A stretch of 64,000 bases of DNA from Rhodamnia argentea (GCF_020921035.1 NC_063155.1:27955294-28019293), one strand, 5' to 3'; positions 41,173 to 55,000 are shown, counted from the stretch's first letter. Numbers and translations: made by a program. The notes: generated from the sequence alone by a model not told the origin.

Positions 41173-44100
41173 GCTTCGATTTAAAAATATTTTCCTAAAA
41201 ACGATTACTTGTATCGCTTACGAAAATGAATGAACAAAAAATATTTCCATCAAAATATTTTTCGTTGATCAATTATTTTAATTGATACAAGTGACCATTT
41301 TTAAGAGAATGTATTTGAGATCATCCATTTTTTTCGAAAACAAATGGAGTCTAAGTTTATGTAATTTTTTTCTGCTAGTACTAAGTATCGGTCTATACGT
41401 TCACCATGTATATGCGTAACCAAGGGCTAGTCGACATCTAAATGACCATTGTTTAGACGATTCAAATGCGAATTTTTAAAACTTATCTTGGTATCAATTG
41501 TTATCTCCCAAAACGTTTGGACTTAGTCGATATGATGGCGACCATATCATATGATGAACCACGTGAAAATGAGAGTTCAATTGACTCTTTTAGGTTTTTC
41601 GTTTCGCAGCAAATCGACTTGGTCTTCGGCCTCCGTACTTTGAAGAGTTGACATATGAGAGAAGCAAAATAAAAATCGAATTGACTTTTGCGAATGATCA
41701 CATCAAGATCCCATCCATCCACTAGTAGAATGGAGGTTGCTTCTTCGGATGGAAATATCCAGCAATGGGAAGGACTAAATTTACAAAGTTATAAATCTAT
41801 TATATTTTTATCAATTCAATATTAAATATTTTAATTTTATTAATTAAGTTCTAAATATTTCAACATTTTTTTCATTAAGTCCATCTAACTAATTTTGGCA
41901 TGAAATTGCTGAAGTGGATGCCAGGACATAGCCAAATGCTACAATGGCATTCTTTAAAAATATTCTAACGTTTTTTCGAACTTTTTTTATTTCTTTTCCT
42001 TTTCCTTTTCTTTTTTTAATCTTTTTTTAAATAAAAATTTACCTTTCCTTTTTTAGTTCTCTAATGTAATTTAAAAACAAATACAAGAAAGAAAAAAAAA
42101 GGAAAAAGTATTAGAATATTATTAAAAAAAATTTCATGTCACACCAATCATCCTACGCCTGTCCTATGCCTACCATGTCACGCAGGATGATCGGCTTCTA
42201 CAATAGCAATTTTTTGCCAAAATTGGTAGAGTAGACTCAATTGACAAAACATGAAAAGATTTAAAATTCAATTGGCAAAATCAAAATTTTTAAGATTGTA
42301 TTGACAAAAATGCAATATATTTAAGACTTTTTGACAATTTTCCCCAATTCAAACTTAACCAGTAAATTGGATTAGCTAAAATTGATTTTTCTTATTGTAT
42401 GTCGGAGCCACCACGCAAAGGATTTAATAATGTGTCTGTCATTACCATTACGTATGACTATCTTCAAAATATTTAGAGCATAACGGTCGTCAACAATGAT
42501 GATTTAGCAACCGTGCTCGAGAACGAGGTTGCTGGGCCAAAAATTGAAAGAGGAACAATATTAAGGAGCATGAATTGTTAGTCTTCCCAGGTAGGAATTG
42601 TATCATTAATCTTCGACATTTTGGAATCTCATTTCCTTCACATTTCCATCTCAAGAAAAACCAAGCGGCAATTGCGGTTCATTCGAGCTTAATCTTCTAG
42701 TAGAGGAAGCTGCTTGGGATTGAGTTTCGCTCATCAGAAGTATGGTTTAGCATGGCAACCTTCAAAATCTGCTCCCAATGAATCTACGGCTGTCTAGCCA
42801 TAAGAAACCGTAAGAAAACAGACAACAGAACTTCAAACGTCGCCTATAGCAATCCAAATAATAGACAATCAGTGCTTTTCCCCAGTAGACTCCTCGATCC
42901 TTCTTCACCTTGTGAATGGTTGAAGCTTTGAAGTTAACAAAATGGCCATCAGTGAACACTGAATTTAGCCTTTAATTTCGTTTCTGGGGAGTCTCCAAGC
43001 AAGATAGGACTCGAATAAGTTTACAGACTACACGCTAGAGACACTGGTGAGAAATAAAAAGAAAGACAGATTGATTAGCAAAACTAAAGGACAGGATTAT
43101 GTTAAAGATGACCTCCAAAGCTTACAAATTAAACTCACTTGTTCATTTACAGAGAGCAGGGTACTACTATGTTCAAACCTTTTACCTATGAACAAAAGAG
43201 AGATCTACCCATGAAGCCTAAACGTTCACCACTTTGTTGATTTACACTTAGCTGATATGCTGCTTCCATTGAGATAGGGTTCGAAGGTTTTCATGACTTC
43301 CTCATATTGTGGCCTCTTGTAGTCCACAGCCTGTCAATATTTCGTTTCGAAATAAGCTTCTGAAACAAAAGCATTCTCGGAAATAAGCAACGAATTAAAC
43401 GCGACAGTCGTCAAAGCACACCTGCTCTATGACTTCTTCCGGGCTTGCCCATTTCCACTCTGCAAACTCTGTGTCGGCTTCACCATTTGCTAAGTTGATC
43501 TCGCTGTCATTGTCTTTTGTCAGTCTCATGAGAAACCTGCCAATTAACCGAGTACATTGGAAAGCTCAGACTGGAATTCAATCAACAGCAAGCTCTGAAG
43601 TCATTTATTCTCCTTTCACTTCAGAGCATCACGTAGATCTAAGAAAAGTGAGTGTAGTTATCTGAAGATGGACAAAAATCATGATTGTTAAATTACAAAA
43701 AAACTTGATAAAAAAAAAATTACAAAAAAAAAAAAATTGCAACAGCACATTCCTTAAGTGGACGTAGTCTCCAACATACAACAAGTTCAAACAAATCGTA
43801 GTCAAGGGCTCCATAGAGTAGCTTGCTTAGGTCGGAGATGCATCAATCATGTAAAAGAAACAAGAAGGAAGACAAGATGCCACCAAACCTGAAAGAAAAA
43901 TCAGAGACCCCATTGTTGCTTGCAGTTTTTCATCCAAAACAGAGGGGAAACAATGATCTGTTATGTGCAGTTTTAGTGTTCAAAAGTCAAAATGTAGGTT
44001 ATGTTCAGGAGCTCCAGTCTTGCTTAAAATATTCAGTTCATAAGGACACAAAGAAACTCTAGCTAAACATACCAGATCAAAGTAAGGTCCTAACCTGAAC

Positions 44101-44750
44101 AGGCAAAGCAACTAAGGCAGTGTAGATAAACAGCTTGCCAATCACAAATAGCAGATAAACATGACAACCCCTCATGTGTCTTACATGGTGTGGCCATACC
44201 ATGTGAAAGTAGATGGTCAAAGGAAAGAAAGGCATAGAGGTAATACATATGTGAGAGAGGTTAGGTAACATTGTGTTGTCATGAATTTCGTGAACATTCC
44301 ACAGAGCTATAAGAGAGTCAAGACATGAATGAAGTATGCCTAGCCGGGAGGAAGGGAGAGCATACCACTTTTGAGCCTGCCCATGCCACTCACCACCCCA
44401 GAGACGATTCACTTTGGCCTTCACAGTGGGAGGGAAGTCATAGGTCAACCAATTTGGAACCTGTCAAAAATGCATTGTCAAAAGGAAAAAAATCAACCAC
44501 TCGTTCAACTAATTGTTATCTGATAACTAACGAGAAGACAGCCCCAAGACTTCCACTGAAACACTTCAAACAAGATTGGAAGAGTCAAAGGATGGTGTGA
44601 AAAGGTTAAAATAACTGTGATACCTTCAGCATGGGACTTATGGTAACTTGAATTTGTAGCAAAGAAGGTGCACAAATAGTTTTTAGGTGAGGTGCGACAG
44701 AGGCAAATCAGAAAAATAAAAATAACAAAGAAACACGCATTGCTGGCTTC
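41173..44750. repeat. tandem segmental duplication, unit 2
   Basis: About 3.6 kb copy of unit 1 without its later insertions. Its right end falls inside intron 3 of the NUDT25-like gene, so it holds that gene's exons 4-6. The copies differ by scattered substitutions and small indels. Confidence 0.9.
41765..42345. repeat. long-terminal-inverted-repeat element (family A, copy in unit 2)
   Basis: This is the duplicated counterpart of 37250-37830, with the same inverted arms and the same AT-rich interior. It differs by substitutions and small indels. Confidence 0.55.
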
Positions 44751-47061
44751 AGCTCTCTTGACCTTCTTCTCATTTGCAGTCTTGTTACCTAAAATGAGCA
44801 ATTTTACTTTCTGCATCACAATGAATTCACCTTTGTCCTCATTGAAACATATACTGTATGCATTCAACAACAGACCAGAACTTTATCAATATGCAACTCC
44901 ATGATAACTTTTCATTCTTAATTTCTCAGCAAAATACTTTTTCTAACCACGTTCAAACGCCTCTGAGTACTAGCGAGCATCGCGTATTACACATAATCAC
45001 GAAACAAGAGAAGACAAGCAGAATAATAAATTAAAATTAATACCTCAGCAATAATCTCAGCAGACACTACACCAGTTTCTTCACGTAGTTTCTTGATAGC
45101 AGCAAGTTTAGGCTCCTCGCCATCTTCAATAGCCCCCTGACACCACTATTCTCGTCAAAGGCATTTTAAGAAGTTTGTTTTCATACATGCTTCTAGGAGC
45201 TCAGAAAAAAATATAATCACTATTCTAGTTATCAAGAAAGATCGGGCAAATATTAAAAATCAAGCAAATACGCATTTCCCTTGTATTGTAAGTCCCATGT
45301 GTGATGTACCTGGCCCAAAAGACTCATCAACATGAAGAAATCTGATTTAACGAAATCATGTATTAAGAAGTCAAGAAGGTATTAGATTGACTAGAATCAG
45401 CTTTTGGAAGGACTAAGAAAACATAAACCCAGGTACTGGAATAACTAGTATCAGAAAATTATCTTGTCTGTGAAGCTGACGAATGTATGGAGAACAAACA
45501 CTCATATTCTTTGTGAAAAAACTGAAAGCTACAAGGAAAACGATGACTAGTCGAACCGCCAAGTGAATCCACTATGGATGCAAATGAAGCAATTCGAAAT
45601 TCATTGACAAACTTATTAAATGAAAAAGATCTGTTAGGATCCTTTTTTTCCCTCAATCAGGAAATGCTTATCTTGCTGAAAATGTCAGTCAAATATAAGC
45701 AGAGGAGACATAAAAAGCTATTGCGCTTCACCTGAGGCATCTGCCAAGCTCCTGGAACATTTAACCTGGAAGCAACAAAAACCTGCAACAACATCCTAAT
45801 GTCATTTGTTTGCCCATAATTTACCTCCCACGACATTGTATGAGTGGAAAAATCGCACGGGGTAGCTTCAGCTCTTTACCATATCCAACAGGCAGAAAAG
45901 TTCACACGAGCAAGCAATTTATACGACATCAGTAACAAGAACCGGATTCATTTGATTTGCACATGAACCTAGGAGAATGTGCTTTTTAATTCCAGTAGAA
46001 TGTGCTTTTTTAGTTGCTCATTATGATCCATGATCAAAAGATTCAGAGCCATGCGCAGCCTGATCTTTCATGCCAACCGCCAGCTCAAAATGGATGAATT
46101 CCAGTAAAGTGGAATTTCACCGCAGCAACAAGTCAGCATTTGGCAGCAATTAAACCACACAAAACCACAAAAACAAGAGGAAAAAGGAAAAATAAAGGAG
46201 AGATAACAAGCATGTGTTGACTTTTCCTAGTCTTTTCCCAATCAACGTGATTTTGAACCTTATATAACGGTCCAAATTACAGTGCAGGTGCATTTTTCTC
46301 CAGAAGCCAGCTTTTCAGGTAACCATTTTTTTTTCCCCATAATCAGCAAGGTGCTCCAAAAGAAAATTTCTATGGTCTTGTGCCCTTTATTAATTCTGCT
46401 TGCCTGGGATGTTAATGACTTGAATTTAAAAAAAAAAAAAAAAGGCCAGTGAGCTAAATTACTCAACTAAGATAAAAATTAATGGCACTGAGTTACTCAA
46501 GATTACGGTGAAAATACAGATTTACTGTTGCTACGGACCCACGACAAAAGCTTCAACGTCTTTGTACTTTTTCATGATTTAGCACTGAAACAACAGCAGC
46601 ACGGCAAAATTCAGTACGCCCAGAAACGACCGACCATCTTCCATTCAAAAAATGAGCAAATCACAAACCACTCCCAGATATCCCAGAAGAAATCAGTCCA
46701 ACGACTAAGGAATCCTCAAAATCTAACCAAAAATCTTCCACTCAGAGTCGAATCTCCTCAGAACACCAGAACAAGCACGCACAAACGCACAAGTACGGCC
46801 AGGCCACACCGACCCGAGCAAACCTCAAACAACCTCCAAAAAAAAAAAAAAAAATCCACAGGGGGGAGCACGATAATCCGCATAACCAGATGCAAAATCG
46901 AGCTGCGGAAGAACGATCATTTGAACTAACAAGAACAACCACCTACTTCCAAGCGGAATCATCAAAAGGAAAACAGAGATCACGTCGCAGGGGACCTGAT
47001 TGTCGGAATTGATGAGGCAGACGCCGAAGTTGGGGCGGTAACCGGGAGGCAGTCCGTCCAT
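43226..47061 (-). CDS. NUDT25: NUDT25-like Nudix hydrolase with altered Nudix box, 6 exons, 174 aa
   Basis: Exons are complement(join(43226..43330, 43422..43536, 44366..44460, 45044..45136, 45732..45782, 46996..47061)); all GT-AG, phases agree, 525 nt. The start MDGLPPGYRPNFGVCLINSD and the segments ASRLNVPGAWQMPQ, WLTYDFPP and RLWGGEWHGQAQKW match Arabidopsis NUDT25 (about 175 aa), a diadenosine-polyphosphate hydrolase. The Nudix box GX5EX7REUXEEXGU is at residues 40-62. Here G40, E46, E58, E59 and G61 are kept, but the Arg-Glu pair is Lys54-Lys55, and GG at the start is GA. The lost Glu is a metal ligand and catalytic residue in MutT-type enzymes, so activity is likely reduced or gone. Exons 4-6 lie in tandem unit 2 and exist again at 38871-40893. 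Confidence 0.92.
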
Positions 47062-47119
47062 CTTCTCCTTGCTTCGCCGCGCCTGATGAAATTCGTCAGA
47101 ATAGCCCGAAAACGAGAAG

Positions 47120-47151
<32 letters not shown>

Positions 47152-48838
47152 AGGAGGTTTATAGCCAGAGGTGACGCTGACCTTTTAACATTCCAAAGCT
47201 GCGCGCGTGGGCTCTGCGTCACTGTGAAGGAATACAAGGACGAATTGGACGCCAGCGAAGTGAGGAGTAACGCTAGAGAGAGAGAGAGAGACAGACAGAC
47301 AGAGAAGTCAGAGAGAGAAAGCTTTCTTCGCCTCTCGCCCTTTTTATTTCTCTCTCCTCTTTCTTTCTCTTATCCTGCGCACATCTTCGCACGCACCCCC
47401 TCCTTGGCCACAGGGTTGACTCCTGAATTAACAATCCCAAAGTGCCCCCGTCATTTTTTTTTTGGCGTCGCGGGGCTGGTTGGGTGCGGTCGAGCGTAGG
47501 CTAGTTTCCCTCCCCGCGAGCTCTCCTCCGTTCATCCCCGAAGCCCCACGGAAAGATCGGAAATTAAACGAAACACAAGAAATTGGGGTCGCTGATGTAG
47601 TGATTACATCCTATTGTTGAAACGTGTATTTTGGGCCGTTCAAATTGGCGAAGTTGAATCCTATCGAGTTTCGCTCCGACTATCGATATGCTAACCAGCG
47701 AGAAATTGTCGTATTAAAACCTCGAAGTCTTATGGTTCGGTAGCATCGATTCCCTGCATTCTTTTTTCCACCAACTTCTTTTTAAGAAAAGAACGCGTTG
47801 TTTGTTAAGGTCATAGCAACTAGATATGTAAGTAATAACAAGCAGTCGGTCACCGTAATTGAAGTTCAAGTATATAATCGTACTGTGGTGCACTCGGATA
47901 CAGGGAAGCAATTGCCGTGACACGGGAGCGCATTCATTTTCAATATTTTCAAGGCAAAGAACATTTATCGCCGCAACTTCTTTTCCCACATTTCTCGAGG
48001 TGACCAGCCCCAATTTGGCTGTGTATATTTAATACCGCACTTCAAATTTCAAATCGATCCAGTGGGTAACTCTCCCCGGATATTCCGAACGAAATTTCCG
48101 TTATCTTTTCCGAAATTAGGCGCTGCTTAGTACGGACGGTTCCGGACAAACAACATATTCATTATTTTGACCTTTTTGTTTCACTATCCGAGACGGGATA
48201 TTCCGTATTAATCGTCACTTTTTAATGCTCTCCCACCGAACCAAAACAGGACCATTTGGGTTTTTGCACATTTCAATTTCAAACCCAGCCAGGTGATTCC
48301 CATTGACTGACATGGGAAAATTGGAAGTATCATGAGACACGAGAAGAAAGAAAACCAGGCAATCTATGGTTTTTAGGGGTTTCCGAGCTAACATTAGATT
48401 TGGAAAGTCAACCGTCAGCCCGTGAAAATGACCCCACGAGCTTTTTGAGACAACCACTCGTTTTCCGTCGTTTTCGTCGTCCCACGAGACCTGAAAAGTC
48501 ATGCAAACGGACGGAGGGGAGCCGCCCAGGGCGCACGGAAAGCCGGTGGGGGCGCGCGCGGAGGAGAGCGGCCGGCAGTAGAGAGGAGGAGGGTGGGGGC
48601 GGGGGAGGGCGCAGGTTAGCGTAGCTCCCCCTGGGGATCGGCGGAGTGCGCACGCGGAGGGCGCACTAAACTCCAAGCCCCAAAAACAAAAGGTAGTGGG
48701 CTAGGCGGAAGAGAGAGAGAGAGAGGGAGAGCGTTGACTTTTTGGGAGTCCATTACGAAGTGGGGGAGGGGGAATCCACAGCTTTTGTTATGATGCGTAC
48801 TAATCATCTCCCTACCTCATCAGCCATCACCAACATAG
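47062..48838. other. intergenic, upstream of the NUDT25-like gene
   Basis: This has (GA)n tracts at about 47106-47127, 47277-47290 and 48713-48725, typical of a plant promoter or leader. A GC-rich part (about 48500-48660) contains a G-run motif. The 153-codon minus frame at 48215-48676 shows no domain and is not called. Confidence 0.45.
48591..48609 (+). other. potential G-quadruplex motif
   Basis: The run GGGTGGGGGCGGGGGAGGG fits four G-tracts of three or more with one-base loops. It lies about 1.5 kb upstream of the NUDT25-like start codon and about 230 bp from a MITE. Confidence 0.6.
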
Positions 48839-49344
48839 GCCTCGTTTGGTTCAACATTAAAAATCAGTACTGAGGTTCTAAAATCTCTTAGCCAAGTACA
48901 AATAATGTTTGATTCATTTTTTGGCTCACTTTGGAGAAATGCAATTGCATCTCAAATACTCTTCAAAGTCCTTTAGCCCAAAGTACCTTACTTTGGGTTA
49001 AAGGACTTTTGCGAAATGCAACTAATTTTTTTTTTAATTTAACTTTGTCACATTTGCTTGCCGCCACCCGCCCGCCCACCGCTCGCCGCCTGTCGGCCCC
49101 CCCTCGCCGTCGGCCGCCCCCCGTCGCTTGCCGACCGCCGCCATCGCCGCTTTTTTTTCAAAAAGTAAAAATATTTTACAAAGTTCATTTTTCACCAAAC
49201 AACATTTGCGTTAAAGTTACTTTCCAAATATGTTTTTAAAATTAGTTTTACCAAACACTATTTGCATTTTGAAAAAGGCCTTTAGCTCAAGGGTATTTGC
49301 ATTTTCTCAAAATCCCTTGGCCAAATGCTGAACCAAACGGGGCC
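48839..49344. mobile_element. Tourist-like (PIF/Harbinger) MITE
   Basis: The 506-bp element has near-perfect 16-bp terminal inverted repeats, ggcctcgtttggttca at 48839-48854 and tgaaccaaacggggcc at 49329-49344. Both ends are bordered by ATA, a 3-bp target duplication like that of PIF/Harbinger elements (usually TAA/TTA). A GC-rich centre at 49060-49150 is set between AT-rich arms. No transposase is encoded. Confidence 0.8.
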
Positions 49345-52080
49345 ATAACAAAAAAAAAATTCATTGTAAAAAAATATTACAACAAGTGAGCGTTTTTTTT
49401 TTCAATTAAAATAGGTGGATTTCGTATCCCAATTAACCTTAAATATCGAATAAGATGCGAGAACATGAATGTATTTATGCTTGACCATGTCGTAATAACT
49501 CGTATCCGCGTTTGATTCACACACGCCGGTCTGTTTCTTGATCATGACAGTTTCAACTAAGAGCCTCCCTCATTAGCCGGTTAAATATTATCAACGGTCA
49601 AGGGCATTTTCGTCCAAATATAATTTTTATTTTTTCTTTATTTTCCTTTGCCATTGCTGGCGAGGGTTGTAACCGCAATCGGCAAGGGTTGCAGGCCTTA
49701 CCTAGGCCGTTGCCCTAATCTGGTAAGGACCAGGCTTGCTTGTGGCCGGTGAGGGCGACGCTCGCCAGATTGGGCGAGGCTCGCCTCATTAAGGCAAAGT
49801 TCTTATTTGAGAAAATAATGGCACTTCAAACTCTAATATGAAACAATGTTTATTTTCTGTCATTATTTAAGAAAACGATGGCATTTTAAGTCCTTATTAA
49901 ATTTTTTTTCAAGAATAAACATATGATAATGGAAAATTGATGGGACGGAAAGTATATTATAAGATGAGTGATGCCCAGGCATGAAAAGTATTGTAATAAT
50001 GATATACGAAATATTTTGTGGACCCACGATAATAAATTTGTTTTACGACTTATAACCGTAAAAGGTATCATCGACTTTATATTTACCTTTCTCCATTCTT
50101 TATAATAAGACCTCCGTCTGTGTAGAAAACGATGAAATCTTTTTCAACCCCTCCCCTTTCGACATGCAACAAGACAGAGATTGTTTCGAGGAAAACTTAA
50201 TATTCGAAAAATATTTTTTAAGAAATGATTGGTTATATACAAAAATAGGTAGGTATAAATTGTTATTGATAATAAAAAAGTTTTATATCGACTAATTTTT
50301 CAAAACAATATAACTGATCATTTTCGACAAATATTTGTTTTTTTTATGAGAAAATATTTGTTAAATCTAGAGATTTTTGTGAGATGGACACATGTATTTT
50401 GGTAATCTTCCCAAGTCCACCGTGCGAGAAAATGAAGCACCGCCGGCAGTTGGTCCCACGCTTTGAAATCAGGTGGAGTATTTCTAATCGCACAGCGACT
50501 GGTGTCGATTTGGACTATTTGCGGCCCTTATCCATGATGTGCCGTTTAAATGATCTGAAATTTTTTCTGTGGGTATGTATGTGAGTTTCGCAAATGTGTC
50601 ATCTGTACATTTGTAATTAAGCATAGTTTATACTAAAATTCCTATGTCGAAGAAAATAAAATACAACAAAGCATGCACAAACGAACGAATTGCGCGAACC
50701 CATATTTTATACCGTCTCGAAGTTACTATTTTTTCGGGTACGTCCTTTTTTCTAGTATCGAAACGAAAAATGAGAGTTAGATCGGAAGAGTGTTCTTGCG
50801 GTCCTCATCATATCTCAACAAGGACTTGATAGATTTTATTTTATTTTTCTTTTGTGAAACATTTACAAGGAGAGAAGGACCTTACCAAAACTCGCCGATA
50901 AGGCAAGGTGATTGTGGAGTGAAACTCGCGTGAGGATTACAAAGGGCAAGATTTACTAATTTAAATTAAATTCTCACGACTTCTCATTAAAGAAGAGCCG
51001 ATTACTATTTAGAATATCTAAAAGTATGTGTGTGTATATATAATTCTGAATTTTTACCCAATATGCAATTTGATTTATGAACTTTTAATTTGTTCAATAT
51101 GATTTATGGACTTTAACTCAATTTGCAATGTGGTCATTGAAATTTTAATTTGTTCAATTTAATCTATAAACTACATGAAATGAAAGGATAATATTGAACA
51201 TTTTCATATATTTTAGGGGTTAAATTGAATATGTATAAAAAATTCAGAGTCTAAATTAAATAAATTAAAAGGTCAACGGATCACATTGCACATCTTAGGA
51301 AAGTTAGGGGGCCGCACTTAGCGTTATTATATATGTGTAGGCACTGCAAAAAAGATGGATTATCAAATTAATGGCACCATCTTGGCCGTTGCTTGTGAAT
51401 GTGCACGTGTTCGACTTTCCCAGGGTGTCAGAGATGAGTCTGATTGGGCGAAAAAAGCTCCCCGTGAAACAGGACACATGTCACACGGGATAAATAAGGG
51501 GACATTGGATCCAGCGTTAACCGCGTGGGAATGGGCATGATGTCCGGTCAACACTGTGTTATCCACCCCATGAATCATGATTCATCTTTCCTCGTACCGA
51601 AGGCTGCATTTCTTCTTCATATGTTAAATTGCGAGATCAACGTTATCCGAAGTTCTCGATGTGATCAACATTCACGACGTCGTTCGACAATAATTACGGA
51701 TTATATGTATGATCTAAGCGATGATCTGTTTCTGGCCTAAATAAATGGAATCCTCTGTTCATAACTGCCTCTGAAGAACGACTACCGACATTTTCACGAA
51801 GAGAGACGCGGAGTTTTGGTCAGCTTATGCATAGCAGATCAACGAATGCCATTTTCCCGATTGAATCCCACTATTAGTTTGGTGAATTGTCTTTAGCAGG
51901 AGCAAGAGGCTAGTGCGCGTGTAATAGACGTATAGAGATGTTCTATAAAGAGATGAGATGCTCAACATTAATCTGACTTTTTAACTTTTTTCTTCCTCAT
52001 TAATTTCCTGTTTTCAAGGAAGGGCTACTATACTGTAATGGAGGAGCAGCGGAGCAAACATCCAAAAAAGAAGTCACAGA
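49345..52080. other. intergenic, downstream of SULTR3;3
   Basis: No gene is seen. A GC-rich repeat remnant with 'ggcgaggg' words lies at about 49640-49800. A small foldback sequence is annotated separately at 51043-51250. The part nearest 52081 should be the SULTR 3' UTR. Confidence 0.4.
51043..51250. repeat. small foldback repeat
   Basis: The left end 'ttctgaatttttacccaata' and the right end 'gtataaaaaattcagag' are roughly inverted. The interior repeats the phrase 'gcaatttgatttatgaactt' with variations. Boundaries are approximate. Confidence 0.35.
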
Positions 52081-55000
52081 TCAGATATGGCTTGTGGATT
52101 GAACCTTGATGGAGGAAGAAAGAGACGACACCGCCTCTCCGACCGTCAAGAAGAGGTTATCTGGCCTTAGCAGGCCCTCCCCTTCATCTGCTCTCTGCAA
52201 TTTCTCCATCACCTCTCCGAGAGGATTCGCCAACACAAGCTGCGCGGCGCGAGTTCGACGTTTACCCCGAGATTCAAGTTCTCATTAACCGAAAGGGAAG
52301 GAAAGGAAAGGGAAGGAAAGGAAAGGAAAGCGGTTTCTGGAGTACTTACCTCGATGCCCTTCTTATCCATGGCTTTTCTCAGATCCTTTAAGAGCGATAC
52401 TCCGCTTGTGTCTATGGCACTCACAGCTGAGATGGCAACGAGGACGTTTGTTATGCTTCAAGATCATTTACATGGTTCCAAAGGCTTTTAAAACAATGCC
52501 ATCGTCGCTCCTTAGTATATCCAAGCCACATAATGTGAAAAATGTTCGTGTTTGTCGGAACGACAAATTAACTTAATCTCCCTATCATCTTGCTTGTGAG
52601 CAATCCATAAATGGAAGCGAAGATAAACATACCTGACAAGTCCAGAATCACAAACCGAAGGCTCGACTGCTTCTTCGCATCTTCTTCCGTTTCGTGATCT
52701 TCTATCCATCTTAAGATCCTGTTACACCCAAAATCAAGATAACAGGTACATGAACATTCCTTTTCTATCCTGATAAACTAGTTGAGCAGCTGAGTAGTTT
52801 ATGCAGCAACTAGTTACCTTTCATTCAGGTAAGTTGTGTTAGCAAAGTTAATTGGAGCTTCAATGCTCAAAATGAGGAAACCGGGGACTCTCATGGTTTC
52901 CTTGTAGTGATGAAGATTCCGATAGATATCCGTTCCGGGGATATTTCCCAATATAACCGTCTTCGGCCTTGTGATTTGCAGGAGGATCTTGAATATGGAA
53001 ATACCAACCTGCCAAACAACACCATGTCACTTTGTTGTGGAGTCATTGCCATGAAAATCGACAGAGTTCAAGAAAAGAAGAGCAACATAAATCGAAGAAA
53101 ATCCAAAACTTACTGCAATGGCGAGACCAACTTGGACGGAGATGAATACGACGCCCAGGAAAGCGCACAGCATCACGACAAAGTCGAATTTGTCGATCTT
53201 CCATATGGCATAAGCAGCAGGAATGTCGATGAGGCCTATCACCGCGGTGACGATGATTGCGCCCAGCACGACGTTGGGAGTGTATTGGAACAGAGGCATG
53301 AGGAAAAGAAGAGTAACCATCACAGTCACAGACATCACTACGTTTGACACTGCTGTCTTCGCTCCGGCATTGTGATTCACGGCCGACCGCGAGAAAGCAC
53401 CTGAAAAAATGCGTACTCACAAGAAAACTAGGCTTCAATGTCCCCCCTTTATCTGGTGCGCTTTCCTTTCAAAGTATTCTGATAAAAATAGGAGCCTTCG
53501 GCGTCTAAGAGGAAACCGAACCTGTAGTGACGTAGCATGAAGTAGAGGAACCGACGATGTTCATGAGGCCGATGGCAATCATCTCCTTGTTTCCATCCAC
53601 TTGGTAGTTCTTCAGAGTAGCAAATGTCCTCCCTACCGCAATTCCTTCCTGCAGGACACAGCCTCAATCTTAGGAAAAATTGCCTTATCGCTTACCGGTA
53701 TTTCCTGTGTCTTAGCTCAAGCTTCATCTACAAATACACATAGCCACAAGAAACATCTCCAGGACTATCCTCGTTTTCAACAGAGTTTAGTGTTTCAACT
53801 CCTATCGAGGCAAGCGGCACATTAATTTCAACAAATCATACACAAAAGCGACCTTATTCTCTGAAACTATCTTATGAAATTCTTGCCGTGCTATCGTTCT
53901 GAAACTCTTTCATGTGCCCTTATCGTCTAAAACCTGTCTTTCTCCAATACGTTGCCTAACATCTTTAACAGTTTTAGCACAATTTGTTAGCATCCCTAGC
54001 ATTGCCCATGAAGGGACCGTGCGAAAGTCCACTCACAGTGAGGGAGATGATGCCAGTGATGAGTCCAGTCTTGATGACAAGAACCAGATGGCTGCCATGG
54101 AAGTGCAACATGTTCCAGGAAGGAGGGTTGAGGCCTTCTTGTAACTTCCCAATCTGAAAATTCAACCGACGATATGATATGATCGAGAATCGACAGACAG
54201 GGCAGACATTACTATTTACAAGAACTCAGAGAGGAAATAGATTGTAATACCACGCTGATGCTGTGGCGTTGAGCCTTGAAGGCTAACACGAGGAGGGTGG
54301 AGAGGATGACGGACACGAGCGGAGCGCCTGCCGACACCCAGAACAGCTTCGGCCTTCTCATGCTCTGCACGGAGTGACGCGCACACCCAGTCATCATCAA
54401 CACAGCCCAAACATTACACTCTTTCCTTTTGCCAAGCCAACTTGCGCCACAATGTTCTTAATCTTATTTTTGGCGGTACAACTTTGATTGGGATTCAAAG
54501 AAGCAGAGACCATAAGTCAGAAATAACTTGCTTAAACACTGGTGCAAAAGGTTTTCATATGTACAGTTTTTTTTGTGACCGTTGAGAATAACAGATGTTG
54601 TAGACCCAAAATTCTTAAAGTAATAGGCCCCACAATAATTTTTAATTATTTATTATCTATATTTTTTTTTGGCTCATAACATGCTGTCAATCTCATAATA
54701 GTTAAAAGAAAATAGTAATGTAAGCATATTCCTTCTAATTATGTGTAATTTATTTATTATTATTAGAGATCGTACTTAGTTCAATCAAAGGCAAATTACT
54801 CGGTAAAGTTGACAACGCGAGACAAATGAGTGGCTCAACTTCGCGCGATCTATATAGATATTAGAATATACATTCTTAAATAAACCATGCGAGACGTCTA
54901 TTAAATATCTTTATATAGGTCACGGCATCTCATATTTTTGCGATGGCTAAAATTTATTTCTGTTTTGATTTTTCTGGTATGCTTTTATTTCTGTTGACTT

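Noticed and set aside
46528..46929. 133-codon plus-strand frame
   Set aside because: It lies antisense in intron 1 of the NUDT25-like gene, is rich in Lys/Thr/Asn from A-rich DNA, and has no domain.
48215..48676. 153-codon minus-strand frame
   Set aside because: Composition is biased by a GC-rich patch, with no recognisable domain, splice context or family resemblance.
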